DNA from: an uncultured Bacilli bacterium
GTDB taxonomy: Bacteria > Bacillota_I > Bacilli_A > RF39 > UBA660
Direction of reading: 5' to 3'
Assembly (NCBI GenBank): GCA_958413985.1
Contig: CATYVZ010000007.1
Span: 1 to 64,000 of the forward strand
DNA length: 64,000 bases
This document shows, one piece after another, positions 23,997 to 33,790 of the stretch. The translations under genes and the position numbers were made by a program. The first letter of the stretch is position 1, and every line of letters starts with the position of its first letter. The notes below the pieces were generated by a model. That model made no database searches. It had not been told where the DNA came from and was given only the letters and a program-made list of their open reading frames with translations.

Positions 23997-26624
23997 CTAA
24001 CTTACTACAAATGGATCACCAACTGTACCTGTTCCACTAGTAAAACTAGTACTACTAAGTACAATCGATGGTCTAACACCATATGATGTAGTTACTGAAG
24101 ATGAAGATGAACTTGTATAATTATATGTTGTACTACCAGATACACTAGCTTGATAATTTCTTGGCGTCATAGTCCACCATGTTGATCCAGAGTTTAAATA
24201 TCCAACTGTTCTACCAGCTAAAATCCATTCATCATAAGTTAATAAACCGACTGGATAAGTTAATGCGCCATTACCATTGCTAGTAGATACTGTAAATCTA
24301 TCGTTTGCATTAGTACAAGTAAGACTTGGACTACTACTACGATTATATGCCGCATAATATGTAGACCAATTTCCGTAACCTAAATACGATGATGATTTAC
24401 TACGATCATTACACCAAATGGCATCTTTTAATTTGCTAGTATAACTTGTCATATTGGATGCATACCATGAATCAATAGTAGACTTAATAGTCGAATTAGT
24501 TCTATTTTTATGTGTCGCATTATATCGAGCTGTATCAGTATTTTGATCTATGATGCTAGTAATACTCCCTAAAACATAATTTTTAACAATTGCAGAATCT
24601 TCATCGGTAAGTGATCCATCTAAGTTAACATCAGCTAATATTTTTTGTTCTTCAGTTGGCGTAGTTGTACCATTAACGTATCTTTGTATCAATAAATAAT
24701 CGGTTTGAGTTACTGAACCATCACCATTCACATCACCATAGATTGTGCTAGTTTCTGGAGCACCATACATATATCCAACATAAGCATTATCTGTTTGAAC
24801 TGAATTAAATGCACTAGTTCCGATTTGTGATGAAGTACCAGTATTACCACAAATACCATTAGGATTTGCAATACTTGATGTACCATTATAAATTAATTTG
24901 ACACCAGAACCATCAGTTCTAACCATTTTCCAACAAGCGTTAGCAAATAAAACATTATTATTAGTAACACTTCCTCTAGCATAGTATACACCATGTGTTG
25001 GTGAGTAATAATATCCTAGACCATTAGTACTACTAGCTGCACTACTAAAGTTAATTCCTGTACTTGAACTAACATATGTACTAGATGTATTATCATATAC
25101 AGAATTTGCCATAAAAAATGCATAAAGATTTTTAACGATAACACGAACACTTATTGATGCTGAAGCAGTTTTACCATTTCCTCCCGTTACTGTACATGTC
25201 GCTGTAAATGTTTCATAAGCATCACCTGTGGTAAATTGTGATGTGTTTGTTGGTGTACAACTAACACTTCCACTACTGGTTGAATAACCGATATTAAAGT
25301 AATTACTTACTACATTAGAATCGCCATAGTAAGCATCAACACTATCATATTTAGCGCTAATAGTAGGTGAATTTTTATCAACTTTGATTGTATAATCTCT
25401 ACTTGCTGTATTTCCTGCTAAATCTGTCGTCGTTATTCTTACTGTTGTTCCAGTTGTATTAGATGTTATGCTAGTTACATTACTTACTGTACTAGAATGA
25501 CCAGATAAACTATCACTTCCATTTACTACATTGACACCAACATTAGTTGTATACCAACTGTTGCTTCCTTGAGTACCTGTAAATGTCGCCGTTCCAGCAG
25601 TTGGCGCGGTTTTGTCTAAATTATAAACATCGCTACATGCCGTAGTTGTTCTATCATTATTATCAGTTACTGTAACACAAGCCATATTATTACCTTCAGT
25701 TGTTATATAAAAACTCTTAGTGGTATCTGTAAATGATGCATTAGGTGTACAGGCTGTGCCGTTACTACTTGTACAACTGCTAGCTGATTTAATACCTTTA
25801 CTACTGTTATCAGTTACTGTTGCTTGTAAGTAGAAATTCTCTTTTGCCCAACCATTGCTATTTATAACTGAACTGTCTACTAAATTAAATACAATCGTTG
25901 GAGGATAAGAAATATATTTTACTACTACATTATTAGTTACATTTGAAACATATAAATTATATTGGTCAAATGTATAACTATCTTGATCAAGGATCAAATT
26001 ACCAACTTTAACTTCGATGTCAGGAACTAATTCTGTAAAGTTTAAAGCTAAATCCCCACCACTTATGATTTCTTTAGGATAACTAATAGTCGATGAAAAA
26101 TCTTCATAAGTGACTGTATAAAATGATCGAAAATCAAAATCTAAATTTAAGGCATAAGTCGTATTGCTGGCATTATAGCCACCATCTTTATATTTTATCG
26201 TTATATAAAATTCTTTTTTTATTCCTAAACTACATTGATTGTTATTGCATAGTTTATCTTGTAAAGTGTAACCACTAAGCTCATATTCGAGGTTACTTGG
26301 TAAATTATTTATAGCAAAAATTCCCATTTCGACATTGCCAAAATTTGTTACATCTACTTTATAGGTAATTGTAGAGTCACTATTAGGCAAGTTAACTCCC
26401 ATCGAAATATTAGAAACATTATATTCTTCATATGAAGATATAGCAGAATTAGTATAAGAATCAACCGAGATACCCGTAACTCTTATATCGGCTTCTATTC
26501 TTACATCAGCCGCAATTCCACCAATATTTAAATTTGTACCAAAAGCAGAATAAGCAATACTAAGTAAGATAACAAAAAGAGCAGCTATTATAGGTATATT
26601 GCGGACATTAAATAGCTTTTTCAT
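23997..26624 (-). CDS. large SipW-type signal-peptide surface protein with Ig-like repeats and a dockerin
   Basis: The 875-residue protein begins MKKLFNVRNIPIIAALFVIL, followed by a LSIAYSAFGTNLNIGG cleavage region like TasA/CalY-type SipW substrates. Beta-sandwich repeats fill about 230-500, some with DKTAPTAGTATFTG and KVDKNSPTISAKYD hallmarks of Ig-like surface domains. A type I dockerin with duplicated calcium loops (DVNGDGSVTQTDYLLIQRYV and DVNLDGSLTDEDSAIVKNYV) lies at about 630-695. The C-terminal region is rich in Ser, Thr and Tyr with WWTMTPRN and GVRPSIVLS motifs seen in gut surface proteins. It overlaps the upstream gene by 17 bp, so it belongs to the SipW operon. Confidence 0.8.
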   Translation of the reverse strand: MKKLFNVRNIPIIAALFVILLSIAYSAFGTNLNIGGIAADVRIEADIRVTGISVDSYTNSAISSYEEYNVSNISMGVNLPNSDSTITYKVDVTNFGNVEMGIFAINNLPSNLEYELSGYTLQDKLCNNNQCSLGIKKEFYITIKYKDGGYNASNTTYALNLDFDFRSFYTVTYEDFSSTISYPKEIISGGDLALNFTELVPDIEVKVGNLILDQDSYTFDQYNLYVSNVTNNVVVKYISYPPTIVFNLVDSSVINSNGWAKENFYLQATVTDNSSKGIKSASSCTSSNGTACTPNASFTDTTKSFYITTEGNNMACVTVTDNNDRTTTACSDVYNLDKTAPTAGTATFTGTQGSNSWYTTNVGVNVVNGSDSLSGHSSTVSNVTSITSNTTGTTVRITTTDLAGNTASRDYTIKVDKNSPTISAKYDSVDAYYGDSNVVSNYFNIGYSTSSGSVSCTPTNTSQFTTGDAYETFTATCTVTGGNGKTASASISVRVIVKNLYAFFMANSVYDNTSSTYVSSSTGINFSSAASSTNGLGYYYSPTHGVYYARGSVTNNNVLFANACWKMVRTDGSGVKLIYNGTSSIANPNGICGNTGTSSQIGTSAFNSVQTDNAYVGYMYGAPETSTIYGDVNGDGSVTQTDYLLIQRYVNGTTTPTEEQKILADVNLDGSLTDEDSAIVKNYVLGSITSIIDQNTDTARYNATHKNRTNSTIKSTIDSWYASNMTSYTSKLKDAIWCNDRSKSSSYLGYGNWSTYYAAYNRSSSPSLTCTNANDRFTVSTSNGNGALTYPVGLLTYDEWILAGRTVGYLNSGSTWWTMTPRNYQASVSGSTTYNYTSSSSSSVTTSYGVRPSIVLSSTSFTSGTGTVGDPFVVS

Positions 26625-27744
26625 CTTTCTTACCTTCTAAATTAACTGCTTTTATTGTGACCAAATATAAATTTTTGCCATCGATAATATAAAAGTGAGA
26701 CTTAACATGTTTTGCCACAATATAATACATAATTGGCACCTTTAAGTTATCTCTAACATCCAACAATTCTCCAAAACTAGATACCTCAATAAGATTATAC
26801 TTAGAAAAGTCTGGTAAATGTCTCGTTTCTGCTATTAAACGATCATATTCCTTAAGGATCTTATTAATATATTTATCGTAAGGACTCTTTTTATTTACAA
26901 ACAATAAAGTTATCAATCTCATAGCATTTGCTAAAGACACGATCGAACCAACAGTACATAAAGCAATCAAAGCAATATAAGGAGCATTATCAACCATATT
27001 TTCAGCTTTCTTTACAATGCTTTGTTGATTATTAAGATTGTTGGAATTAATTGCCATATTGATAGATCTTTCTGACAATGGAATATCAAGATATAACTCA
27101 CTGGTAGAACTGTCTAATAAAACATCGACATCGTTACTTACCTTTCTAATAGTTAAATAAACTCTTAATTTACTAGTTGTTTCTACACCAAAATCCATCT
27201 TAAATTTATTAGCTATATCATTATAATAATCATAATCGATCTTGATATTTTGCTTTAAATTATAACTATCTTGATCAGCTACCTTGTCAGTTCTATAAGA
27301 TAAAAGATTGTAGCTCTTTTCAAAATAAACATTTTGACCTTTTTCATCTAAAATGGTTAAATTACCTATAATACTGTAAATGAAATGGACATCTGAATTT
27401 TCACTTATATTGAAATTATATTCAAAATCCACATCGATATAATCGATTAAACTAGATACATAAATCATATCTTTATCTAAATAATCAGTTTGATAAAAAT
27501 CATTTTCTTTTAAATATACTTTATAATCTAAATTACCATTTTCATTATAACTAATTACTTGTTCTTCAGTATGAAGTATCTTTAAAAGTAATAACACTGT
27601 TAAACTAATTAGTATCAAAAACAAAATAGCATTCAATACCAATCTAGCGTTATAAGACATATATAACTTTTTATTCGATTTTGTTTTCTTTACTTCTTTA
27701 TTCGAATCTAGTTTTTCTTTATCGATTCTCCCCTTATTTTTCAT
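26608..27744 (-). CDS. DUF5305-like membrane protein of the SipW operon
   Basis: The 378-residue protein has a transmembrane helix near the N-terminus (about 31-52), an extracellular domain starting ISYNENGNLDYKVYLKENDF then YLDKDMIYVSSLIDYIDVDF, a second helix (about 255-275) and a cytoplasmic basic tail. This pattern matches my memory of DUF5305 proteins next to SipW-type signal peptidases in archaea and Firmicutes. It may help export or assemble the TasA-like substrates. Strong AGGAGG ribosome site. Confidence 0.65.
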   Translation of the reverse strand: MKNKGRIDKEKLDSNKEVKKTKSNKKLYMSYNARLVLNAILFLILISLTVLLLLKILHTEEQVISYNENGNLDYKVYLKENDFYQTDYLDKDMIYVSSLIDYIDVDFEYNFNISENSDVHFIYSIIGNLTILDEKGQNVYFEKSYNLLSYRTDKVADQDSYNLKQNIKIDYDYYNDIANKFKMDFGVETTSKLRVYLTIRKVSNDVDVLLDSSTSELYLDIPLSERSINMAINSNNLNNQQSIVKKAENMVDNAPYIALIALCTVGSIVSLANAMRLITLLFVNKKSPYDKYINKILKEYDRLIAETRHLPDFSKYNLIEVSSFGELLDVRDNLKVPIMYYIVAKHVKSHFYIIDGKNLYLVTIKAVNLEGKKDEKAI

Positions 27745-27753
27745 TTTAACCTC

Positions 27754-28881
27754 CTATAATTCATTTAACCATACTGTCGGAAGACCAAGATATGGTATTC
27801 TTAAATTAACAGTACCAATAATCATATTTTCATGTATTACATAATTATCTGGTTCGCTGTTAGCATCACCCTTAGTATAAAAATAATATTGTCCATTTTC
27901 TTCGATAATATTTATTAGCCGATGGACAACTATAACTTCGTTATACTTAAAAGCGATAACTTGTCCTTCTTCTAATTGATCATATTGATTATCGATCTTT
28001 TTAACAATGACTACATCACCTTTATTGATGCTTGGCACCATACTACCACTAGCAATCGCCACCGCATAATAACTAAAATAACCTGAAGTAAAATAAACAG
28101 CGATCATGGCAATTAAAACAGCTGGTATCAAAGAACTGATTCTTCTTTTTTTATAATCTCTTTTTAGTTCTTCATCTTTATCTTTTTGGAAAAAGCGATA
28201 AAGATTATAAGCCAATAAAAGTGGTAACATTAAGTTAATAATAGATAAAATATATTCGTTTGGATCTGGAATAATAGGTAACAAATATTGATATAAATTA
28301 GTAACCAGTAAATAAACAATTACTGGCTTATAACCAGTTTTCATAGTAATATAAGAACAAGCTATATTACTGCTTATTGCCGGTAAGAAATATAACGCCA
28401 CAAAGACAAAAGCATCATAACCGTTAGCAAAACTACTATAATAAATGGCATTACTAATATCTAATGCTATAAAAAATAAAACTGTCGTAACATTTAATAT
28501 TTTACTACCTTCTGATTTAGTAAGCATCATATATCTTAAGAATTCTTTTAAGATAATCGATAAGATTAGTGGAATAATAAAGTCTTTAAAACCGCTAAAA
28601 CTATAATAATTATCAGTTTTAGCAAACCCAATTATTATTCCTAATAAATAAAATAGTATAAAATAGATAAGTAAAAAAATAACTATCTCAAAAATAACAT
28701 CCTTAACATATCTATGCCTATCTTTTTCAAAGCCAAAGAACACTTTAAACATAGCAAGCACGATTATCAAAAATAATATTAAATTATATTTTGTTAATAT
28801 ACTTGATACAAAACTATTGAAGATTAAAATCAAGAAAAGAAAAAATTGAAATATTAACATTCTTTTATAACTCTTTTTCAT
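27754..28881 (-). CDS. SipW-type (S26B) signal peptidase I with long membrane domain
   Basis: The protein is about 375 residues from ATG 28881 (GGAGAGG upstream). About seven transmembrane helices (about 5-240) precede a catalytic domain with SGSMVPSINKGDVVIVKK (Ser in SGSM) and VVHRL, in which His replaces the Lys of bacterial type I peptidases, the ER-type S26B signature. It would process the TasA-like proteins and the dockerin protein in the operon. Classical SipW has one to two membrane segments, so the long N-terminal membrane part is unusual. Confidence 0.85.
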   Translation of the reverse strand: MKKSYKRMLIFQFFLFLILIFNSFVSSILTKYNLILFLIIVLAMFKVFFGFEKDRHRYVKDVIFEIVIFLLIYFILFYLLGIIIGFAKTDNYYSFSGFKDFIIPLILSIILKEFLRYMMLTKSEGSKILNVTTVLFFIALDISNAIYYSSFANGYDAFVFVALYFLPAISSNIACSYITMKTGYKPVIVYLLVTNLYQYLLPIIPDPNEYILSIINLMLPLLLAYNLYRFFQKDKDEELKRDYKKRRISSLIPAVLIAMIAVYFTSGYFSYYAVAIASGSMVPSINKGDVVIVKKIDNQYDQLEEGQVIAFKYNEVIVVHRLINIIEENGQYYFYTKGDANSEPDNYVIHENMIIGTVNLRIPYLGLPTVWLNEL

Positions 28882-28918
28882 TCTATCCTCTCCAATAATC
28901 TTGTGAAAATATATTAAA

Positions 28919-28955
28919 GGCATAACGGTTAAGCATAAGTTTAAACTATTATGCC
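28919..28955 (-). terminator. terminator of the proximal TasA-like gene
   Basis: The minus strand reads ggcataa ... ttatgcc followed by TTTAATATATTTT. It lies between the TasA-like gene and sipW, so sipW may be expressed partly by readthrough. Confidence 0.6.
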
Positions 28956-28972
28956 AATAATATAACTTTCGA

Positions 28973-29629
28973 TTAATCTACTGTGCTATAAAGTAGTGCA
29001 ATATCGCCAAATGCTACTGTAAAGTCACCATCTGCTCTATCGCCACCTGCTGCATAAGCAATTTTAACTACTACTGTTTCGTTAGCATCGATTGCTAAAG
29101 AATGACCAGTAATACCTGATTGTGTAGCTGTTACTGCTGGATTGCTACCAACTGTAACTGAAACTGTGATATCGTCACAAGCAGCTTGAACTAATGAATC
29201 AGTTGCTCCACTGCCAGCTGTACATTTTCTAAATGTAGTTCCTCCAGTTGCAGTACCATAAGTAATACTTTTTAAATATGCAATATATTCACCAACATTA
29301 TGAACATAGAAAGTATATGTTACATCTTGTCCAGGTTCAGTGAATGTAGCAGTTAATCCGCTAATTTCAGGGCTACTTCCGCTATTGTTGATAGTTGCAT
29401 CACCAGCTACTAAACTAGTTGGGTTTTTAGTTGGTGTTACTGCTGTTGTTGTTACAGATGAACTTGAAGATGAGAAATCAACATTAAACGTACTTGCTGA
29501 AGGGTTAACACTTGCGCTAGATTTGATATTTAAAGTATTAGAGAATGCTGCAAAACCTAGTGTTACTCCTGCTACTGCTATACATAAAGCTATAACAGCA
29601 ACGATCTTAGAACCTCTATTTTTTTCCAT
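28973..29629 (-). CDS. TasA/CalY-like SipW-dependent secreted protein, copy 1
   Basis: The protein is about 218 residues from ATG 29629 (GGGAGGTGAGATC upstream). The N-terminus MEKNRGSKIVAVIALCIAVA then GVTLGFAAFSNTLNIKSSAS is a typical SipW-dependent signal. The mature part is a beta-sandwich with a FTEPGQDVTYTFYVHNVGEY signature like TasA/CalY fibre proteins and two Cys pairs (KCTAGSG, AACDDITV). Such proteins form cell-surface fibres or matrix. The next gene downstream encodes the matching SipW peptidase. Confidence 0.8.
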   Translation of the reverse strand: MEKNRGSKIVAVIALCIAVAGVTLGFAAFSNTLNIKSSASVNPSASTFNVDFSSSSSSVTTTAVTPTKNPTSLVAGDATINNSGSSPEISGLTATFTEPGQDVTYTFYVHNVGEYIAYLKSITYGTATGGTTFRKCTAGSGATDSLVQAACDDITVSVTVGSNPAVTATQSGITGHSLAIDANETVVVKIAYAAGGDRADGDFTVAFGDIALLYSTVD

Positions 29630-29841
29630 GATCTCACCTCCCATCTGCATTTCACCTTACAATGTATAGTCGTCAATCGTTAAATTCCTATTACTTTTGC
29701 TATAAAGTTTTAAAGCTCACATATTTTACACTAATACATCGTACATATTAATAATACCACAAATTTTGAAATTTATTTAAAAAAGTTACAACTTTTTGAA
29801 TTTTATAATTATAAAGTTAAAAGATTTTAAACAAACAGTAT

Positions 29842-29966
29842 GATTATCAAAAATAATATTATTAATATACTTGATACAAAACTATTTAAAATCAAAAGAA
29901 AATTCTAATATTATTTTATCACTATTATTCTCTTTTATCCTAAATAATTTTGTGAAAATATATTAA
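29842..29966 (-). pseudogene. decayed 5' fragment of sipW left by the duplication
   Basis: The block carries gattatcaaaaataatatta, ttaatatacttgatacaaaa and ttgtgaaaatatattaaagg in the same order as the beginning and leader of sipW at 28760-28918, with deletions and changes that destroy the frame. It occupies most of the 340-base gap between the two TasA-like genes. The remainder of that gap is upstream sequence shared by both copies; no other gene is seen. Confidence 0.65.
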
Positions 29967-29967
29967 A

Positions 29968-30004
29968 GGCATAACAATTAAGCGTAAGAAGAAACTATTA
30001 TGCC
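29968..30004 (-). terminator. terminator of the second TasA-like gene
   Basis: ggcataa ... ttatgcc inverted repeat, a copy of the one at 28919-28955. Confidence 0.55.
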
Positions 30005-30021
30005 AATAATATAATTTTCGA

Positions 30022-30678
30022 TTAATCTACTGTACTATAAAGTAAAGCAATATCTCCAAATGCTACTGTAAAGTCACCATCTGCTCTATCGCCACCAGCA
30101 GCATAAGCAATTTTAACTACTACTGTTTCATGAGCGCCTTTTGCTAGAGAATGACCTGTAATATTTGAATTAGTAGCTGTTACTTCTGCATCGCTACCAA
30201 CTTTAACTGACACTGTGATATCATCACAAGCAGCTTGAACTAAATCATCAGTTGTTCCACTACCAGCTGTACATTTTCTAAATGATGAACTACTAGCTTC
30301 ATTGTTATAAGTGATGCTTTTTAAGAATGCATCATATTCACCAACATTATGAACATAGAAAGTATATGTTACATCTTGTCCTGGTTCAGTAAATGTAGCT
30401 GTTAATCCACTAATTTCAGGATTACTTCCACTATTATTGATAGTTGCATCACCAGCTACTAAACTAGTTGGGTTTTTAACTGGAGTAACTGCATTAGTTT
30501 CTACCGCTGAATCTGAAGATGAGAAATCAACATTAAATGTATCTCCTGTTGGTGAAACATTTGCACTAGGTTTGATATTTAAAGTATTAGAGAATGCTGC
30601 AAAACCTAGTGTTACTCCTACAACAGCTATACACAAAGCTACAACAGCAATAACCTTAGAACCTCTATCTTTTTCCAC
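30022..30678 (-). CDS. TasA/CalY-like SipW-dependent secreted protein, copy 2
   Basis: The protein is about 218 residues. The start is GTG 30678 (GGGAGGTGAAATT upstream), aligning with the ATG of copy 1; a longer reading frame exists but has no ribosome site at its start. Signal (VEKDRGSKVIAVVALCIAVV) and mature domain closely follow copy 1, the variable part being the loop near AEVTATNSNITGHSLAKGAH. Terminal GDFTVAFGDIALLYSTVD is identical in both. Two versions of a matrix protein suggest mixed fibres or antigenic variants. Confidence 0.8.
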   Translation of the reverse strand: MEKDRGSKVIAVVALCIAVVGVTLGFAAFSNTLNIKPSANVSPTGDTFNVDFSSSDSAVETNAVTPVKNPTSLVAGDATINNSGSNPEISGLTATFTEPGQDVTYTFYVHNVGEYDAFLKSITYNNEASSSSFRKCTAGSGTTDDLVQAACDDITVSVKVGSDAEVTATNSNITGHSLAKGAHETVVVKIAYAAGGDRADGDFTVAFGDIALLYSTVD

Positions 30679-30892
30679 AATTTCACCTCCCATCTTCACT
30701 TTGTCTTTACAATGCATGATCAATCGTTAATTCCTATTACTTTATGCAGGGCTTAAGCCTTACATATTTTATACTCACACATCGTACATATTAATAATAC
30801 CATAATTTTGCAAATTTGTCTAAGAAAAGTGATAATTTTTGTAAATTTCATATTATTGCCTTGAAAATAAAGGCCATTTAGATAAAAAAAAT

Positions 30893-30912
30893 CCCATTAT
30901 TTAAATAATGGG
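30893..30912 (-). terminator. terminator of efp
   Basis: Perfect inverted repeat cccattatt-ta-aataatggg followed on the minus strand by ATTTTTTT. Confidence 0.85.
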
Positions 30913-30927
30913 AATTAATTATAATTT

Positions 30928-31485
30928 TTAAGCTCTAGAATCATATTTGCCAGTACTAGTCGATACGATGATTACATCGCCTTGTTCTACAAATAAAGGA
31001 ACTCTAACTACTAAACCAGTTTCCAATTCGGCATCTTTTGTAGCATTGTTAGTTGTATTACCTTTGACAGCTGGTTCAGTATGAACGACTGTTAATTCAA
31101 CTTTATCAGGAAGTAAAACACCTAATAATTCACCTTCAAAAAAACTTAAATCAACATTTAAACCTTCTTTTAAATATTTAACATCATCGCCTAGTTGTTC
31201 ACTAGATAATTCAATTTGTTCATAGGTTTCCATATTCATAAAGTTATAAGAAGAGCCAGACGCATATAAAAACTGCATTGGCCTTTTAAGGATCATCGCT
31301 TTTTCTAATTTAGTGCCACTATTGAAAGACTTTTCAGTAATCGATCCACTACGTAAGTTTTTAATTTTCATTTTTACAAAAGCTGCACCTTTACCGGGTT
31401 TAACATGAGAAAATTCTAAAACTTGATAAATATCACCATCTAAAACAAAAGTAATACCATTTTTTATATCGTTTACGTTTATCAT
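30928..31485 (-). CDS. efp: elongation factor P
   Basis: The 185-residue protein matches EF-P length and plan: the KOW-like N-terminal domain (MINVNDIKNGITFVLDGDIY, about 1-20; HVKPGKGAAFVKMKIKNL with the KPGKGAA loop, Lys32 near the modification site), then two OB domains (MNMETYEQIELSSEQLG, TEPAVKGNTTNNATK and VRVPLFVEQGDVI). It relieves ribosome stalling at polyproline stretches. The rpmG gene lies just upstream and they probably form one unit. Confidence 0.97.
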   Translation of the reverse strand: MINVNDIKNGITFVLDGDIYQVLEFSHVKPGKGAAFVKMKIKNLRSGSITEKSFNSGTKLEKAMILKRPMQFLYASGSSYNFMNMETYEQIELSSEQLGDDVKYLKEGLNVDLSFFEGELLGVLLPDKVELTVVHTEPAVKGNTTNNATKDAELETGLVVRVPLFVEQGDVIIVSTSTGKYDSRA

Positions 31486-31499
31486 AATCTAGTCCTTCC

Positions 31500-31667
31500 T
31501 TATTTTTTTTCTTTGTGAGTTGTAGTTGATTTACATGTTGGACAATGTTTTTTCAACTCTAAACGTTCAGTTGTATTACGTTTATTTTTTTCAGTACGAT
31601 AATTTTCATTTTTACATTCAGCACATTGTAGTGTTACTCTTTCACGTGCTTCTCCTTTTTTAGCCAT
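31500..31667 (-). CDS. rpmG: 50S ribosomal protein L33
   Basis: This 55-codon gene starts at ATG 31667 (GGAGGG upstream). Its product begins [20 protein letters not shown] and has a second CPTC pair, the zinc-binding (C+) form of L33. It ends only 15 bases before the efp start. Confidence 0.95.
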   Translation of the reverse strand: MAKKGEARERVTLQCAECKNENYRTEKNKRNTTERLELKKHCPTCKSTTTHKEKK

Positions 31668-31708
31668 ATTTTTCCCTCCTCCTTAAAACACTATATCATT
31701 ATACCAAA

Positions 31709-33790
31709 TTATTCATATAATTCAAAGTATTTTTGTGAAATTCGATAAGAAATTATCCGATTTATCGGAGCTCTACTAGTAGAAGTTCCTTCTTTATAGA
31801 AGATATCAGGTGAAACGACGACAAACGACACTTGAGGATCGTCGTATGGCGCGTAGGCACCAAAAGTATTGCTCATGGTCGCGGTATCGACTACACCATC
31901 GCCATCAGTATCGATAAAACTTTCACTAGTTCCGGTCTTCCCAGCAGCATTATATTTAGGATTGATAAAACTAACACCTAGACCACTCGAAGTCATAACA
32001 GATCTAAATCCTTCGCGAATTCGCGACATATATTCATCTTCTAAATTAACTTTATTAAGGACTGTCGGTGTGACCTCATATAATAAATCGGTCAAGCCAT
32101 CCTTAGTTGGATTGTAGACAGCTTTAAGCAAATGCGGTTGTACACGATATCCGCCATTAGCGATCGTATTAATGTATTGACTTAACTGAATTGGCGTATA
32201 AGTATCATATTGGCCGATCGAAAAATCTAATAGATGACCAGCCAAAGTACTATTGCTAGTATAACCTAAACTCTCAACCGGTAGATCGATACCAGTTAAA
32301 ACACCCAAACCAAATTCATTAAACGTTTTACGATAAATATCAAAAGCACCGACATCGATATTTAATTCCTCGTTATATTTATAATCGCCACCACCAACTT
32401 TGATCGCCGTTAAAAATTGATAGACATTCGAAGAATATTTTAAAGCTGAAATATCATCGATCATACCTAAGTTTGTCCACGAACATTTTAAAGGTGTATT
32501 AGCAATTTTGATACAAGTATCATTTCGTCTTTCGCCAATTTGCAAAGCTCCAGTTTTATAGCCAACAGCATGTGACGCCCCTTTGACAATCGAACCAGCA
32601 GTAACAGGTGTCGTAATAATGCCCGGTGTATAATCATAAACCTTATACTCATCATCTTCTAAAACTACTTGTTTACCTGCCATCGCTAAAATTTCACCTG
32701 TATTAGGATCGCTAATGATGACAAAAGAACGATTATAATATTTGGTATTAGGATAGTCTTTACCATTTAAAACTTCTTCTTCTAAAATTTTTTCGATTTC
32801 CTGCTGTAATTCGATATCGATCGTAAGAACAATATCTTTTCCTCGGCTACCTTCATCGATTATTTTTTTAGTACCGTCATCTAAAATTTGATAGACTGTT
32901 TTTTCACCTTTAAGTAAAGATTCATATTGATATTCTAAATAACTCGTTCCAACGCGATCATTTAATTCATATCCTAAATTTAAATAGTAATCTTTTAATT
33001 CATATGGAATACCACTTTCGTTAGTTGAAACACTTCCCAAAATTGTTTTAAAAACATCGCCATATGGATAAACACGGTTCCAGTCAAGGCGAACATCAAA
33101 ACCTTTAATATTATTGACATTTTCAGCGATCAATGCGTATTCTTTATCAGTGACATCTTCTTTTTTGATAACTTTTTCATCAAAACTATAACCGACATTC
33201 ATCAAATAATAAATATAAGCCGCTAAACGATCGGTCGAATCTAACTGGGCTAATTCTTCTAAAGTTACCCTTTCAATTTTTAAGTTTTCAATATCTGTCG
33301 AACTTAATTTCCTTTCTTCAAGCTTTAACCATTCTTCACTAGTTATCTTAGCATCAGCTAATTCTTTGTTGTTTAAAATCCAAAATTTGCGCAAATTTTT
33401 ATCGCTTAGTTTATTATAATCTAAAGTGATCATCTCTGCTACTTTATAAGCTGTTTTTATTTCCTCAGCGGTTGTCACTTTCGCTGGTTTTTTATAATAT
33501 ATTACTTTAACTGCTTCGTTATCTACGATCACTTTACCGTTACGATCGTAAATTCTTCCTCTTGGAGTACTAGTTGAAGTTAAAATGTTTTGACTTAATT
33601 GTTCAACTTTATTAACATAATAATTATGTTTGACAATTTGAACATAAAATAAATTTATACTTAAAACGACCATTATGAAAATAATTGCAATGATTAAAAT
33701 ATTATATCTTTTTTCGACTGTTTCTTTTATATCCTTATTTTTTGTATTACTGACATTATAAATTTTTTTGTATCGCTTGTGCTTCTTCAT
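31709..33790 (-). CDS. class B penicillin-binding protein (PBP2/MrdA-like transpeptidase)
   Basis: The 693-residue protein has an N-terminal transmembrane helix (about 30-52), dimerisation domain with TPRGRIYDRNGKVIVDN, and transpeptidase domain with SIVK in TAGSIVKGAS (SxxK), SSN in KYSSNVYQF and KTGTSES. It cross-links peptidoglycan, probably with the RodA encoded at 40575. It overlaps the end of the upstream sod gene by 35 bp with no clear ribosome site, so translation may depend on ribosomes finishing sod, or the true start may be further in. Confidence 0.92.
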   Translation of the reverse strand: MKKHKRYKKIYNVSNTKNKDIKETVEKRYNILIIAIIFIMVVLSINLFYVQIVKHNYYVNKVEQLSQNILTSTSTPRGRIYDRNGKVIVDNEAVKVIYYKKPAKVTTAEEIKTAYKVAEMITLDYNKLSDKNLRKFWILNNKELADAKITSEEWLKLEERKLSSTDIENLKIERVTLEELAQLDSTDRLAAYIYYLMNVGYSFDEKVIKKEDVTDKEYALIAENVNNIKGFDVRLDWNRVYPYGDVFKTILGSVSTNESGIPYELKDYYLNLGYELNDRVGTSYLEYQYESLLKGEKTVYQILDDGTKKIIDEGSRGKDIVLTIDIELQQEIEKILEEEVLNGKDYPNTKYYNRSFVIISDPNTGEILAMAGKQVVLEDDEYKVYDYTPGIITTPVTAGSIVKGASHAVGYKTGALQIGERRNDTCIKIANTPLKCSWTNLGMIDDISALKYSSNVYQFLTAIKVGGGDYKYNEELNIDVGAFDIYRKTFNEFGLGVLTGIDLPVESLGYTSNSTLAGHLLDFSIGQYDTYTPIQLSQYINTIANGGYRVQPHLLKAVYNPTKDGLTDLLYEVTPTVLNKVNLEDEYMSRIREGFRSVMTSSGLGVSFINPKYNAAGKTGTSESFIDTDGDGVVDTATMSNTFGAYAPYDDPQVSFVVVSPDIFYKEGTSTSRAPINRIISYRISQKYFELYE

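Larger units (their letters stand above)
28760..30810. repeat. tandem segmental duplication of a TasA-like gene with flanks
   Basis: Two direct copies of about 1 kb: about 28760-29770 and about 29842-30810. Shared parts are the start of sipW, the ggcataa terminator, the TasA-like gene and its upstream block (including cgtacatattaataatacca). Coding parts are about 80% alike by eye and spacers are less so, suggesting an old duplication. Confidence 0.75.
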
